A stretch of 64,000 nt of DNA, from NCBI RefSeq assembly GCF_047511655.1, contig NC_133391.1, positions 127,194,906 to 127,258,905 of the forward strand, read 5' to 3'. This stretch comes from Castor canadensis (taxonomy: Eukaryota > Chordata > Mammalia > Rodentia > Castoridae). Position 1 is the stretch's first letter, and each line of letters starts with the position of its first letter. Under the pieces are notes generated by a model that worked only from the letters and a program-made list of their open reading frames with translations, had not been told where the DNA came from and did no database searches. Positions 23,241-35,236 of this stretch are shown here, piece after piece. A program made the position numbers and the translations under genes.

Positions 23241-25239
23241 CTTGAAAATACAGCACAATAACCTCAGTTTTCCTGAAGCCAAAGCCACACATTTTGCAAC
23301 AAGAACATGGTCACCCCTCTCGAAAGATAATTATATCTGCCTCCCGTTGAAGTTGTGAAGTTCAACTGGGAAAATATATATGTAAGTTCTTTATAAACTG
23401 TAAAGTGAAAGGGGTGGCTATTAGAGTAGGATCTGACTTTTGCACAAAGCAAGCAGGATGCATTTATCCTTGAAGCACATTGTACTGACAATCTTGCAGA
23501 CATGAAGGATGGAAGTCTTACTTTGAGGCTTTTATATACTTATTTCTCTTTAGCACAACAAAGAATCATGTGTTAGAAAAGCAGACTCCTGGAAAGAGTA
23601 AACTACCACTGGCACGTTAACTCTGCGTGTTCCTTTAAAGGATGACGGCCAGCACTGAAAGAATTTGAGTCCTGTGAAATGTCCTATTACTCTGAAGTTC
23701 CTCACTGCTGATGGTTACTACAACTGCTACAGCTGGTCAGTCATAATGACTACTTTCTACTTTTCTGATGGTCTCTGCTAAAAGGCACTTTAGACAACTC
23801 TGCTTGATTAAAAAAAGAAAAAAGAGCAGTAGTTTAGTTTTTTTAAATGGGAACTTTCATGTCAAGTATAGAAGCTACACTGACATCTCACATGAAACCT
23901 ACCCCATCATTCAGAAGGCACTCCATTTTGGATGAATTCTTGATTTGCCTTCTGTGAGTCTAAGTTCATGGATTTTCTCTGCTCTTGCTAAGGCAATACT
24001 ATTAACATGTCAGAACACAGTTTCGAGAGCAAGAGTCTTACCGAGTCTTCAATTCTTAATGAAAGGCACCAGACACATTTTAAAATTCAGACTTGAATCT
24101 TGCTTAATGCTATTTGTTAACTAGTGTGAAAGGAAAAGGCTTCTCTGTGTTAAAGTGGTTGCATTCACCAAGGTAAATTATGTGCTATGGCATAGCATTC
24201 TATCTGGTTGCTTATTTTCTAGCCCAGCTTGCTTTTTCCAGAAAAAAGTCAACAAAGGGGACATAACCCTACTTTAAATGTTAAGAAGGCTTTTTACTTT
24301 AAATCTCCATGAGTTAAGGAAAGGCACAGAGCTTCCTCTTAGATTCTTTTCTCAACTACTTGATCATTTTTATCTCTTCTGTGAAGCATAGAAAGGGGAA
24401 GCAGAGCATGCTCAGTGTCTGTGTGCCAGATGTAACTTGCCTTCCCAGCACAGGGGCCCACAGCTTGTTTTCTGGGTGAGGCAAGGAAGCACCTGCTACC
24501 TAGTGAAACAAGCCTGATCAGGGGCTGGCAAGGAAAGGTATGCAGGCCTTGCAGAGAGATACTGAAATTGCTTTTGTTTCCTTCCTTCCTAATTCTATCT
24601 CTGTAGATGTTTCACTGTTTCCATGGGTTTATTCATTTCCATCACCACCACTACCCCATTTTTTACAGTTGTGTATTCAACCAAAGAAAATGAGTAAGAA
24701 AAACAATTATGGTAGTGAAGAAAAAAATAGATTCAGAACTGCCATATGTGAGACCCATGGGAGTCCCTGATTAATTTTCATTTTTATCGTTTAGTTCTGA
24801 GCTTGGCCTGTTTCAGTAAATGTGGGAATAAGTATGGTCATGGGCTTAGAAATATTAACCAGCTCAAGTCTGTTTCTCCCCGTGATGGCTCCCCTAGAAG
24901 TCAAGAACTGTACCTCCATGAGCAAGAGGTCCTCACACCATACCCATGAACCTTTGTCACATGGCAATTCCCAAAATGGGAAGTTTGGCAGATTTCAGAG
25001 AACAACCAGTTAATCTGATGGTAGGCAAAGTTGTCCATTCCTCTTTATCTCTTTTGTCCTTTCATTATATTCTCCTGTACATCTTAGATGTTTGAAATAC
25101 TGACTTAAAAAATAATCAATTATCAAATAGTTACAAGGAGTAGGATACTCAAGGAATCTAGTTGAAAGAAAAGTAAAGTACTGGCATGATAATTGTACAA
25201 AAATATTTGCAGAAATTCAAAAGTGGGAGGAATTGGCAG
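23241..25239. other. Unique sequence; possible conserved segments, no gene seen
   Basis: The region is largely repeat-free. Stretches at about 23600-23830 and 24100-24250 have a varied, non-repetitive texture that could be regulatory, but the sequence alone does not show this. No exon is supported. Confidence 0.35.
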
Positions 25240-25640
25240 TATGTCGGGAAAGATTAGGAAAGGCTACCTATGGGAGCAGAGAGGTGAGGGAGCCTTAGGT
25301 AGGTCAGTAAGAAGGTTAGATGAGGCTCTGAAAGATGGGTAGGAGGAAGACATGGCATTTGTGGAGTGCAAGATGACAGAGGTGAGGGGGTAATTTGGTC
25401 AGGTATGTTAAGGAGACAATGAGTCTGGCCTGAAAGGAGTGTATATGGAGGGGCAATGGCACCTAAGTGGGAAATGTTAGGAACCAGTGAGATCGTTGAA
25501 AGAAAGCCAGAGGGATTTGGACTTCATCCTATAGGCACTAGAAAGTCACAGGAAAGTGGCATGGAGAAAGATGTCTGTAAAGATGATGACTGTGACACTT
25601 ATGACCAAGATGGGTGTTAGGAGGTTCTTGCTCAGTCCAC
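25240..25640 (-). repeat. L2-like ancient repeat
   Basis: 'gacatggcatttgtggagtg', 'gggatttggacttcatccta' and 'taggcactagaaagtcacag' match the pattern of an old element whose sense form is seen at 13691-14095. Orientation is inferred from that comparison. Confidence 0.4.
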
Positions 25641-25987
25641 TATGAAGCCACGAGGCCTGGCAGACGGTGGTGGCTGTGGCAATAGAGAGGGAAGAAGTGA
25701 ATGGCCACTGCTAAGGAGACTTGAAAGAACTCTGGGGGCTGCCTATCGTCCCCTAAGAAAACACCTAGAAGATAAAGCCCTTCTTCTTCCTCTCAGAATT
25801 TCTTACATTTTATTTCTCTACTTTATGCTTGATAGTGTGATAAACTATTCTGTGCTAAGACATTAAGGATAGATTATGACTTAAAGTAGGTGCAAGATAG
25901 CACAAAATTGCACAGTGATAAGAAATAGTAAGTATCAGGCATGCTAGGAGAAATAACTTCTCATAGAACACTTTCAAAACATCTCTA

Positions 25988-26306
25988 AGACCAAGCATGG
26001 TGGCTCGTGCCCAAAATCCTAGCTACTTGGGAAGCAGAGATTAAGAGGATCAGTCTGAGGCAACCTGGGCCTCATCTCAACCAATCAGTAAGCCAGACAT
26101 GGTGGTGTATTCCTGTGATCCCAGCTAAGAGGCCATAGGTAGGAGGACGTTAGTCTAAGGCCAGCCCTGGTCAAAAACTCAAGATTCTACCTAAAAACTA
26201 ACTAAAGCAAAACAGAGCTGGGGGCATGGCTCAAGTTGTAAAACAAAGCACCTGCTTAGCAAGCATGAGGGCCTGAGTTCAAACCCCAGTACCACCAAAA
26301 AAAGTC
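25988..26306 (+). mobile_element. Tripartite SINE (B1-B1-ID)
   Basis: The first B1-like monomer starts at about 25988 ('agcatggtggctcgtgccca'), the second at about 26094 ('gacatggtggtgtattcctg'). The tRNA/ID-like tail from about 26217 has 'catggctcaagttgtaaaac', where the A-box region carries a small insertion, and a B-box-like 'gagttcaaacccc'. It ends in an A-run. An isolated run of about 18 A lies further on, near 26360-26378. Confidence 0.85.
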
Positions 26307-26399
26307 TTTAGTAATACACAGTTTTCAACAGTAAGAAGCCAACTACTCCCACCCACCTCAAAAAAAAAAAAAAAAAAACCTGTATGTTTGGAGGTTTGA

Positions 26400-27190
26400 G
26401 GGGAGAGTTACACAAAAAGTCATTTACTCCAAATTTTTCTTCCAGTTGTGGCATTTGGGTGGTGGATTGCTATGACACCAAGAGAAAGCAAGTTAATTTG
26501 GAGTAAGTTTCATTTTTCTGCTTTGTAAATGACCTCGATTGCTCAAGGTCATTGCCCTTCCCACATCTGGACTCCAGGGCTGAGTCATTCAGGAGGCACC
26601 CTCCAAACGGAAGTTTCTGTTCTCTGCAATCTTTCTACTTGGACTGCCTGTTAAACAGATCAAGAAAGCAAACAAGAGTAGCTAAAGCAGTCACACAAAT
26701 CTTCAGTTTAGGGTCACAAAGAAATTGAGCCCAGCCAAAATGACCTCAGGCTCCTGCCAAAAAGAAGAATCTTGCTTCTAAGAGCATTCTCTCCAGCTTC
26801 TGTGTTTCCTTCCATGACAGGCGTCAGTGGGGTGACAATTAGGTGTGGTGGGTGGGCATTTCTGTGGGCTGGCAGCCTATTTTAACTTCCAACTGTGGGA
26901 GTGAGCTTTAACTCTGTGCTAAAATTAGGGAAATCCAGCAACTCCTGTGGTTATTTCAATCAGCTCCCACTTATTCAGTAGCAGCAGCAGAGTTAAGTAA
27001 TAACACGGTAAACTTGCCAAGGCATAAATGAAATGCGGAGTGGTGCCCAGTTGGATTTGAAGTCGCTTCAATGATCTAAGTGGAGAGCCAAACCAACAAA
27101 AGGGCTGCCGGCCCCTCTGGGGGTGGGGAAACCAGGGACATGGGACAGAATCCCTGGCAGCCCCTCTGGTGCCAGGGAGAAATTAAAGGG
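26400..27190. promoter_or_regulatory. Candidate conserved non-coding block
   Basis: This repeat-free segment has paired motifs and TAAT/CAAT-type cores. Examples are 'ggtcattgccc' and 'atgacctcgattgctcaagg' near 26529-26560, a CAG triplet run at about 26983-26992, and 'acggtaaacttgccaaggca' near 27005. No reading frame spans it. The texture resembles developmental enhancers in gene deserts, but this is only an impression. Confidence 0.25.
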
Positions 27191-27541
27191 AGCAAGAACC
27201 GATTGGTCTGGCAATCCAAACTTCACTAAAGAAATGCCAAGAGCCTCAGTGTCGGGAAGGCTTGTTTGATTTCACCTCTTGGAGAGGGCACATCAGTACT
27301 GCCGGAGGAGCCTGCCCCAGAGCCAGGGCCTCCAAGGAGAACTTGGCCCCTGGTGCCTGAACTCACAGCACAGTAATGGAGGTAGTAATGACCTAGATAA
27401 ACAGCTTGCATGGCCACACTATGAAGAGTGTTGCTCTGCCTGGCTCCACTGTGAAAGGAAGATTTTCTGTATCTAAGGGAGTGAGAGGCTGTGATGCCAG
27501 CTCCCAGTTCACACATGGCAGGGAGGTCAGCAGAGGATTAA

Positions 27542-27569
27542 AAGGTTTCTAGGCAGACCTAGAAACCTT
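27542..27569. other. Perfect 12-bp inverted repeat (hairpin)
   Basis: Arms 'aaggtttctagg' (27542-27553) and its exact reverse complement (27558-27569) flank a 4-base loop. No poly(T) follows directly, so a terminator-like role is not suggested. Confidence 0.9.
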
Positions 27570-28694
27570 GGGAAAAGGTTCTTTCTGGGATTCATAGAAC
27601 ACCAAGGGGGCTGGAATTAAAGTCAGGAAGAGTGGAGAGACCTGACAGGGCAAAGGTCATTGATAACTACAGATCTATCACCCAAGATTTTGGATTATGC
27701 ATGGCTTTCCAATTCTTTCTCCACTCCTGCAACTGGACATTTTCTTTTAGACCTGAGTTCAAGTTCAATCACACTCAAGAGGCATGGTTTATACAAGGGC
27801 AGGAACACTGGAAGTCCAGGTCATTGGTGGCCATGGTAGAAGTCTGCCTGTCACACATTATCCTTTAGCCTATCTGAGAACCGGAAAGAGCAGCAGGAAA
27901 AAAAAGCAAGGAAGTAAGCCCACTGCACACCACACATCCCACCTCACAGTGTCATCAGTGCTGGCCACACTGATCTAGGAGCTTTGAAAACAAGTGGGGC
28001 TGAGGTGTCAGTACTTTTAAATCTCCCACATGTAATTCCAAAGAGCAGCAGGATTTGCATGTGCTGACTTAGTCTTTCCAGCAAAAATCAGGTGTGGGAG
28101 GAGACTGAAGCTTTAACCAAGAGCAAGGCACAAATTCTGGGGGTTCCAGGTGGAAAGGCTGAATGTGAATGGTCATCCAACAAGTGCCCTCCCCTTACCT
28201 GAGGGTGGATTCACCTCCACACTATTGCCAACAAGAAGTGCTGCTTGACCTTGGACCCCCATTCTGCTTCATCTACACACAGGGATCAGGCAGTTCCATG
28301 GGATGCATCCTACTGGTGCAAGGTCAAGCTAATTTCAATGATCTATTCTTATTCTCTTCCTTTGAATTTTAGTAGAAAGGCATAAAGAAAATTCCACATA
28401 ATGTAAAAAAAAAATCTGAGTACAGCTGTATAGTTGGATGGATGATTCTGTTCCTGTTACACTGTCAACAGTTAGGAAACCTACTCAAGGTCAAAGACAG
28501 ATGTCAACTGTTATGAGCTCCTCTCCTTCTCTGCCCATAGAAACTCACTGGTCCCGGGTCCTGGGTCCTGTTCCCTCTACGCCACAGCATCTTTCATATT
28601 CTAACAGTACCAAGGAGATACAGATTAATAATCACCTTTTGTACCTTATCCTGAAATTGGGGTCCTACAAAAAAGTGAGCAACTTTTGATCTTG
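27570..28694. other. Unrecognised sequence
   Basis: Several chance open frames are present, but no named repeat or exon could be supported. Confidence 0.4.
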
Positions 28695-30670
28695 AATCAG
28701 TGTTCCCATTCAACAAATGTTTATTGAAAATCTTTTCCATACCAGGTCATGCCAGGTTCCAAAGGATTTAATGGTGGGAAAGGCAGCCACAGTTCCCTTC
28801 TCCTGGAAGCCTTAACCCAATACTCACGGAAACACATCAATTGCAGCCAGAATGGGTGGTGCGCAGGGGAGGATCTGGACACTTGAGAGCCTATCACAGG
28901 GCCTGACAGAGGTTTTCCTCGAAGAAAGGCTTGGGGTGAGAGGCAGGGTGAAAAAGCAACAACTATGGGCAGGATGGGGCCAGAAGAGTGGTTCAGACTG
29001 AGGATGCCCCAGTGGCAGAGGCACTGTGCAGGAAGGGAGCATGTGTGTGGGAGGAACTGAGAGAAGAGCTGTGTGAGTGAGACCCCCAGCGAGGCAAGTG
29101 GGCTGAGGAAAGTGGAGCAGCAGTGTGAAAATGCATTATGACCCTAAGAACAACACAGAGCCATCCAGATATTTTTACCAAGCAAGAGAAAATTCACAAT
29201 GTCAGAAATAGCCTGCCTTCCACTCATAATGATTCCATCACTCCACTTTTGGGCTGTAAAACATGAAACTCCTCTTAAAGACTGGAAAATCCTTCTGGAA
29301 TATCCCATGCTTTGTTTCACCTACTTATCTACTCATTCTACAGCATTTCTTAGCCACCTTTTGTGTGCTGGGCACATGGTCAGCACCATAAGAAGTTTTC
29401 ACACAGGTGAGAGACAGACAAGGAACAAAATACAAGCTGCTGGGAGCCCCACAGAACTTGTCATACTCCCAGTGTCTCCCCACACCCTTCTCAAGTTGAC
29501 ACAACTATGATTGAAGCTGAGACGTTCAACAGGAGACAACAGTGGACAAAACAAAGTCCCTGTCCTCACCAGGTTGGCAGCATAGTAAGAATAAATAGAT
29601 GATACATGACAAATACACACACACACACACAACTGAGGTGGTTATAAATGCCACAGAAAATAAAACAGGTAAGAGGGATACAGAATGAGATAGGGCCTGC
29701 TACTTTATATTCAATGGTCAGGGAAGGTGTCTGATTATGTGACTTTGGAGCAGAAAGCATGCGAGGAAGCTATGTGAAGGAACAACATTCCACGGAGAGG
29801 GTATGGCAAGTGCAGAGGCTCTGGGGTAGAAGCAGGCTTGGGGGTTATAGGAACACATGGAAGTCAGAGTAGCTGCAGGGGAGGGGAGTGGGGCAGTCAG
29901 GAGAGATTTCCCCTTAAGAATGGAGGTCTATGATGTCAGAGAGGAACTGGGACTTGGACCAAAGAGTGCCTGTAGGTCATGGTAAGGAGTTTGTATTCCA
30001 TGTTGCAATGGGAAGCCAGCTTCTGTACCAAAACCTTGCACAAGGCTGTCAAGTGCTGTGAGAAAACACATCAGGTTAAAAGGCTAGAGAGAGACCAGAA
30101 AGCTGGGGAGCTATTTAAATAAGTAGTCAGAGAATTCTGTCTTGAGGAAGTGACTTTCGGGCTGACTCTTAAATGACCTGAAGCAGCAACCATGCAGATT
30201 TCTGAGAGAAGCCAGTTCCTGGCAGAGAAAATAGCACTGAAGTAGGGATAAGCATGACATATCCCGGAAAGAGCAAGGAGGTCAGAGTGGCCTGAGCACA
30301 GCATGGGAGGAAGGAGTGGGCGGGGAGCAGCCTGAGCAGCTGGCAGGGCAGGGCAGGGCAGGGCCAGGCCAGACCAGAACCAGTGCCCCAACTCCCCTAC
30401 CCCACCCCCACCCTGCCAAGCCAGAGGAAGGTATTTAGCTTTTATCCTAAACACAGTGGGGAGATTGGGGAGGGTTATAAGTGGAGAAATTACATGATAT
30501 TTATTTTAGAGCGATTACTCCAATTGGGAATAAACAATAGCAGGGAAGAAGTAGAAACAGGGAGGCCAGATTGGAGGCCTCTGTAGTAGTTGAGGCCAAA
30601 AATGGCAGTGGTCTGGGCTTGATTAAATTCAGGACCTATTATTATTTTGGAAGCCAAACTGGCAGCATTT
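28695..30670 (-). repeat. Series of ancient L2-like repeat fragments
   Basis: Two similar starts ('cattcaacaaatgtttattg' near 28710 and 'acagcatttcttagccacct' near 29340) each lead into text typical of a long ancient mammalian repeat. The text includes 'caaagtccctgtcctcacca', 'aacattccacggagagggta', 'ggtcatggtaaggagtttgt' and 'gggaggccagattggaggcc'. The family is probably of L2 type and the strand is inferred. A (CA)n run at 29613-29631 and a 'ggcagggcagggcagggcca' tract near 30342-30366 are embedded. Confidence 0.45.
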
Positions 30671-30689
30671 GCTGATAAATTGAAAGCAG

Positions 30690-30691
<2 letters not shown>

Positions 30692-30762
<71 letters not shown>
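30692..30762 (+). repeat. Compound microsatellite (GT)n(GA)n
   Basis: About 21 uninterrupted GT units run to about 30733, followed directly by a GA tract with one interruption. It accounts for the 165-codon minus-strand open frame at 30490-30987, which includes a string of TH dipeptides. Confidence 0.97.
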
Positions 30763-30764
<2 letters not shown>

Positions 30765-31059
30765 GAAGCTTCTGCTTCTGTTTCTGCTGCTTGTTCATTT
30801 GTTGAGGAAACTGGCTAAAAACCCAGTGGATTTTTGTGGCCACTCTTGATTTAAAAACATGTGGGGCAGAGCCACAGCCTAGGCAGGGCTGGGTGAGGGG
30901 ATCACAGCCTACTGATGACAAGGCTTGGAAGGGTAGCAGGACAGCCCTGGGAGCAAGGGAAGGCAGGGAAACCTTGGGCCCCCCCAATGAGAATGGAGCT
31001 GGGGAAGGAAGACTTCACAGTTATGCTTCTTTGATTATTTATTTAGCCATTATACACTA

Positions 31060-31690
31060 AAATTGACTGAATGTCTGTATGTCTGTATAGCCTACAAATC
31101 TTAGTGCTGACAGACACATACAACCACAACCACAATCAGGATACAGAGCCATTCCACTGGCCAAAAAACTCCCTCATCATATCCCTGTGATCTGTTCTCC
31201 ATGACTATTGTTTTGTCTTTTTAAGACATCCATGTAAATTGAATCATGTAGTATATAATCTGTTGAAACTGGATTCTTTCACTCAAAACGCCTTTCAACT
31301 GCCTCCAAGATTCACTCACATTGTTGTTTTGTTATTGCTGAGTAAATATTCCAGTGTATGAATGGACCATAGTTTGTTTATCTGCTCACACATTGAAGGC
31401 CATTTGGATTATTTCCAGGTTAGGGCAATTATGAAATGAGCTGCTAAAAATATTCGTGTGTAGGCTTTTGTACAAACATAAGTTCTCATTTCTCCAGGGT
31501 AAATACCTGGGGGTGGAAGTTCAGGACTGTGTGGCCACATTTTTTCCAGAGGGGCTGTTCTACTTGCATTCCACCTGCAACATTGGAAAGTTTCCTTTGT
31601 TCTGCATCTTTGCCAGCACTTTGTGTTGTCAACATTTTTCTTTTATTTCATCCATTCTAAAACATGTGTAAGAATATCCAATTGTGATTT
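31060..31690 (-). mobile_element. Old LINE-1 3' region, antisense (copy 1)
   Basis: 'ccatgtaaattgaatcatgt', 'agtaaatattccagtgtatg', 'aatggaccatagtttgttta' and 'tacttgcattccacctgcaa' follow the reverse-complement order of an L1M-type 3' end. The same region of L1 starts again at about 31700, so this is a separate copy from the next one. Confidence 0.7.
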
Positions 31691-32089
31691 TAGATTTTAA
31701 CTTAGATATCAAATATAAATGGAATCAAACAGTATCTGTCATTCTGTGATTGACTTACATCACTTAATATAATGCCCTCCAGGTTCATTTATGTTATTGA
31801 TGTGAGAGGACTTTCTTTTTTTTTAAGGCCGAATAATATCCCATGGTGTATCTATACCAATTTTTTTTCTTTTTCCACCTATCTACTGATGAACATTTTA
31901 GCTATTGCAAATAATACTGCAATGAACATAGGGATGTAGATATCTCTTCAAGATCCTGATTTCAATTCTTTTGGGTATAGCCAGAAGTGGGATTGCTAAA
32001 TCATATGTTAATTCTATTTTTAATGTTTTGGAAAATGTCCATGTCGTTTTCCATAGCAGATAAGTTTACAACCCTGTCAAGAGTGTAAA

Positions 32090-32404
32090 GGACAGATACC
32101 AAAATTCAAGGGTGCTCAAATCCTTATATAAAATGGTTTAGTATTCGCATATAATCTGTGTAAATGGTTTAGTATTCGCATATAATCTATGTACCTCCTC
32201 CTGCACTCTTAAATCATTTCTATGTTACTTACAATACCTAGCCCAATGTAAATGGTATGTAAGTATTTGTATGTTGTATTGTTTAGGGAATAGTGACAAG
32301 AAAAAAGTGTGCGTGTGTAGCATAGACATAATTTTTTCTGAATATTTTCAGTCCAGGGTTGATTGAACCCACAGAGGCAAAACCGTAGATACAGAGAGAC
32401 AACT
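32090..32404 (+). mobile_element. MER2-like Tigger-type DNA transposon inside L1
   Basis: 'gataccaaaattcaagggtg', 'tatataaaatggtttagtat', 'attgtttagggaatagtgac' and 'gttgattgaacccacagagg' follow the order of a MER2-type non-autonomous TcMar-Tigger element. The terminal repeats are worn. A 31-bp segment is duplicated in tandem at 32131-32161 and 32162-32192 with one difference. L1 text resumes after about 32630, and 32405-32629 is unclassified. Confidence 0.65.
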
Positions 32405-33157
32405 GTTTTTCCAAAGCCTAAGGTAAAATAAAATTGTACACAGAACGCTTTTTCATCCCCTTCAGAATACTGGGTCAAGATAAAATGGTTATGGCATTGT
32501 AGAAATCCTAAGAAAGATTATTTGTATTGTGAAGTGATTAAAGATTATTATTCAATTTTTAAAAAGAGCACAGGGATCAAAATAGTCCATCTTTACACAA
32601 GCACTTGTGGATCGCCTATGTTTCTGGTAACAGCCATCTTAACAGGACTGAGGTGCTGCATCGTTGTGGTTTTGATTTGCATTTTTTGATGGTTGGGGAT
32701 GTTGAGTATTCTTCCATAGGCCTGTTGGCCATTTGTGTGTCCTCTTTAGAGGAATGTCTACTCAAGCCCATTGCCTATTTTTAAATTGACTTACTTGTTT
32801 TGTTTTTGTTTACATTTGTTTGTTTTGCTATTGGGTAGCAGGAGTTCTTTATATATTTTAGATATTAATCTTTTACCGGATATGAGACTTGCAATATTTT
32901 CTCCCACTTCTATTGTTTGCCTTTGCACTCTGCTGACTGTTTCCTTTGTTATGCAGAAGATTTTTAGTTTGATGTAGTCCCACTTGCCTTTTTTTGCCTT
33001 TGTTGCTTGTGCTTTTGGGGTCCTAGCCAAGAAATCATTGCCAAGACCATTTCATAAGGTTTCACTCTTATGTTTTCTTTTAGGGATTTTACAGTTTTTT
33101 AGGTCTTTCCTTTAAGTCTTTATTTCATTGTGCATTAATTTTGTGTATGGTGTGGTC

Positions 33158-33350
33158 TTGGACCATGATCCTACTGCCTGTACCTCTTTTCTAGCTAGAA
33201 TTACAGGCATGTACCACCATACTTGGCTTGTTTGTTGAGATAGTGCCTTACTAACTTTTTGCCTAGTCTAGCCTCAAGCCAACATCTTCCTGATCTCTTC
33301 TGCTTCCCATGTATCTAGGACTATATACATGCACTACCACATCCAACTTT
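33158..33350 (-). mobile_element. B1-B1 SINE sequence, antisense
   Basis: 'agctagaattacaggcatgt', 'gtaccaccatacttggcttg' and a second block with 'tctaggactatatacatgca' and 'ctaccacatcca' are the reverse complements of two B1-like monomers. No ID-like tail is evident on the left. Confidence 0.7.
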
Positions 33351-33729
33351 ATAGTCATCATTATATTTTCTTTGTATTTGTGGGGTTTTTTTGTATTGCT
33401 TTTGTATTATCTTCATTCCTGGTATGTATCTTTGTGAGATGAATATTCAGATAAAGCAGTATTTATGGTATTAAATGGTTCAAAAGCATTAAATAATACC
33501 AGGAAAGAAAAAAATCAACAATCTAAGCTTTGACATTAAGAAACTATAAAAAGAAGAGCAAAATAAAATCAAAATTAGCAGAAAATAAAAATAAAAACAA
33601 AAATCAATGTGAAAGAACTAGATCTGACTGATGTCAGGTTAATGCTGGCCTCATACAATCAGCTCAGAAGTGTTTCATTATCTTCCATTTTTCTGAAAGA
33701 GGTTATTCAGAGTTGGTCTAATTCCTTCT

Positions 33730-34081
33730 CCTCCTCCTGCTTCTTCTTCTTGGCAGTTTGAAGTTTGGGCTCACAGCCTTGTATTTTTGCTCTACCACTT
33801 TAACCATCCTCCAGCCCTTTTTGCATTTTTTTAATATTATTTTTCAGGTAGGGTGTCACTTTTTTGCCCTAGGCCAGCCTCAGACTGTGATCCTCTTGTG
33901 ATCCTCACCTTTGGCCTTCCATTGTAGCTGGGATGATGAACATGCGCCACCCTGCCCAGCACTTATTGGTTGAGATGGGGTCTCACAAACTTTTTGCATA
34001 AGCAGGCCATGAACAGAAATTCTCCCAATCTCTGCTTCTTGAGTACCTGGTATTACAAGAGTGAACCACAGCACCTGAGCA
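33730..34081 (-). mobile_element. SINE inserted in L1, antisense, with target-site duplication
   Basis: Two B1-like monomers lie in reverse orientation ('tagctgggatgatgaacatg', 'tgagatggggtctcacaaac', 'gagtacctggtattacaaga'). A poorly preserved ID-like part and a GAA-type tail (plus strand 'cctcctcctgcttcttcttc') are on the left. The short L1 sequence 'aattccttct' before it (33720-33729) is matched by 'aatttcttct' after it (34082-34091), an apparent target-site duplication with one mismatch. Confidence 0.75.
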
Positions 34082-34560
34082 TAATTTCTTCTTTGAGAGA
34101 AGAAATGTTTGGGAGAACTGACCAGTAAAATCACATGAACCCTGGAATCCTCTTTTCAGGAGAATTTTAGCTACAAATTCAATTTAAGAGCTATAGAACT
34201 CTTCAGGTTATTTATTTCATCTTGGTGAGTTTTGGTAGTTTGGGATTTTCAAGAAATAAGTGCAGATCTAAGTTGTAGAATTTATGTGTAGAATTATTTG
34301 TAGTATTCCCTGATGAATTTTTTTAAATTGTGAGATTTATAGAAATACCTTCTCTTTCATTACTCAGTATCAGAAAGTCTGTCTGTCTGTCTCTCTCTAG
34401 CTCTAGCTCTAGCTTAATTATCTTGCTAGAGGCCTACCAGTTTTAATGCTTTTTATAGTGAACTTTTGGGATCCATTATTTCCTCTATTATTTTTCTGTT
34501 TTCTCTTTCATTGTTTCTGGTCTTCATTTCTCAGGAACTGCGGGGTGAGGGAGCAGAGAA

Positions 34561-34899
34561 AATGAAAAAGAAATGATGCATTTGTGCACTCTCATTAAGA
34601 GTGCAAAACCTGGTTCCTGTTCCTTGAACCAGCTTCTTCTGATCTCTGTCTGCAACCTATTACCCATTTCTGGCTTTCAGGCTGCACTGAGTACAGAATG
34701 GGAGAGAAATAAATGGAAAATTCACCATCAGTCCAGTGGTATTCCAAATTCTTGTCATTTTCCTCAGTTTGTTTGTTATTTACTCTTTAAAGTCCTTATA
34801 CATTTTGTCCAGGTTTTCTAGCTGTAGTCAGTCAAATCAATCATGTGGTGTGTGTTTCTTCCATCCCACCCAGAACCAAAACTTTTCCCCAGATTCTTC
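34561..34899. other. Unrecognised sequence
   Basis: Two overlapping chance open frames are present, but no repeat or exon is supported. Confidence 0.4.
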
Positions 34900-35236
34900 A
34901 TTTTATTTGTTATCATTGTTATTATTAGCACTACTGGGCTTTGAACTCAGGGCTTCACACTTGCTAGACAGGCACTCTACCACCTGAGCCATGCTTCTAG
35001 CCTTTTTTCTGTAGTTATTTTAGAGATAGGGTCTTGTTTTTTGCCCAAGCAGGTCTGAACTATGACCTTCCTATTTTACAGTGGATGACAGGTACACACC
35101 ACCAACCCAGCTATTTTCCAGTGAGATGAGGGTCTCGAAAAGTTCTTTGCCTAGGCTGACCTAGAGCCACTATCCTCCTGATTTCAACCTCCCAAGTTGC
35201 TAGAATTACAGATGTGAATCACAGGTGCCCAGCTAT
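34900..35236 (-). mobile_element. Tripartite SINE (B1-B1-ID), antisense
   Basis: From the left: an A/T-rich tail ('gttatcattgttattattag'), then the reverse complement of the tRNA/ID-like part ('ctgggctttgaactcagggc', 'ctctaccacctgagccatgc'). Two B1-like monomers in reverse follow, the last ending 'aatcacaggtgcccagct'. It is the same plan as the elements at 12466 and 25988. Confidence 0.85.

Larger units (their letters stand above)
31700..34560 (-). mobile_element. LINE-1 ORF2/3' region, antisense (copy 2), with three insertions
   Basis: From left to right the plus strand runs from the 3' end of L1 towards the middle of ORF2, as expected for a minus-strand copy. Markers are 'tatcccatggtgtatctata' near 31840, 'cagtcttttgggtat'-like text near 31965, 'tctttatatattttagatat' near 32850, 'gccaagaaatcattgccaag' near 33026 and 'ctttcattgtttctggtctt' near 34510. 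It is interrupted by a MER2-like transposon and two SINEs. Stops are frequent in every frame. A short 'ctagctctagctctagc' repeat lies near 34397-34412. Confidence 0.7.

Noticed and set aside
30490-30987. 165-codon minus-strand open frame, the longest in the window
   Set aside because: It owes its length to the (GT)n(GA)n microsatellite, which translates without stops, and shows no domain or splice support.
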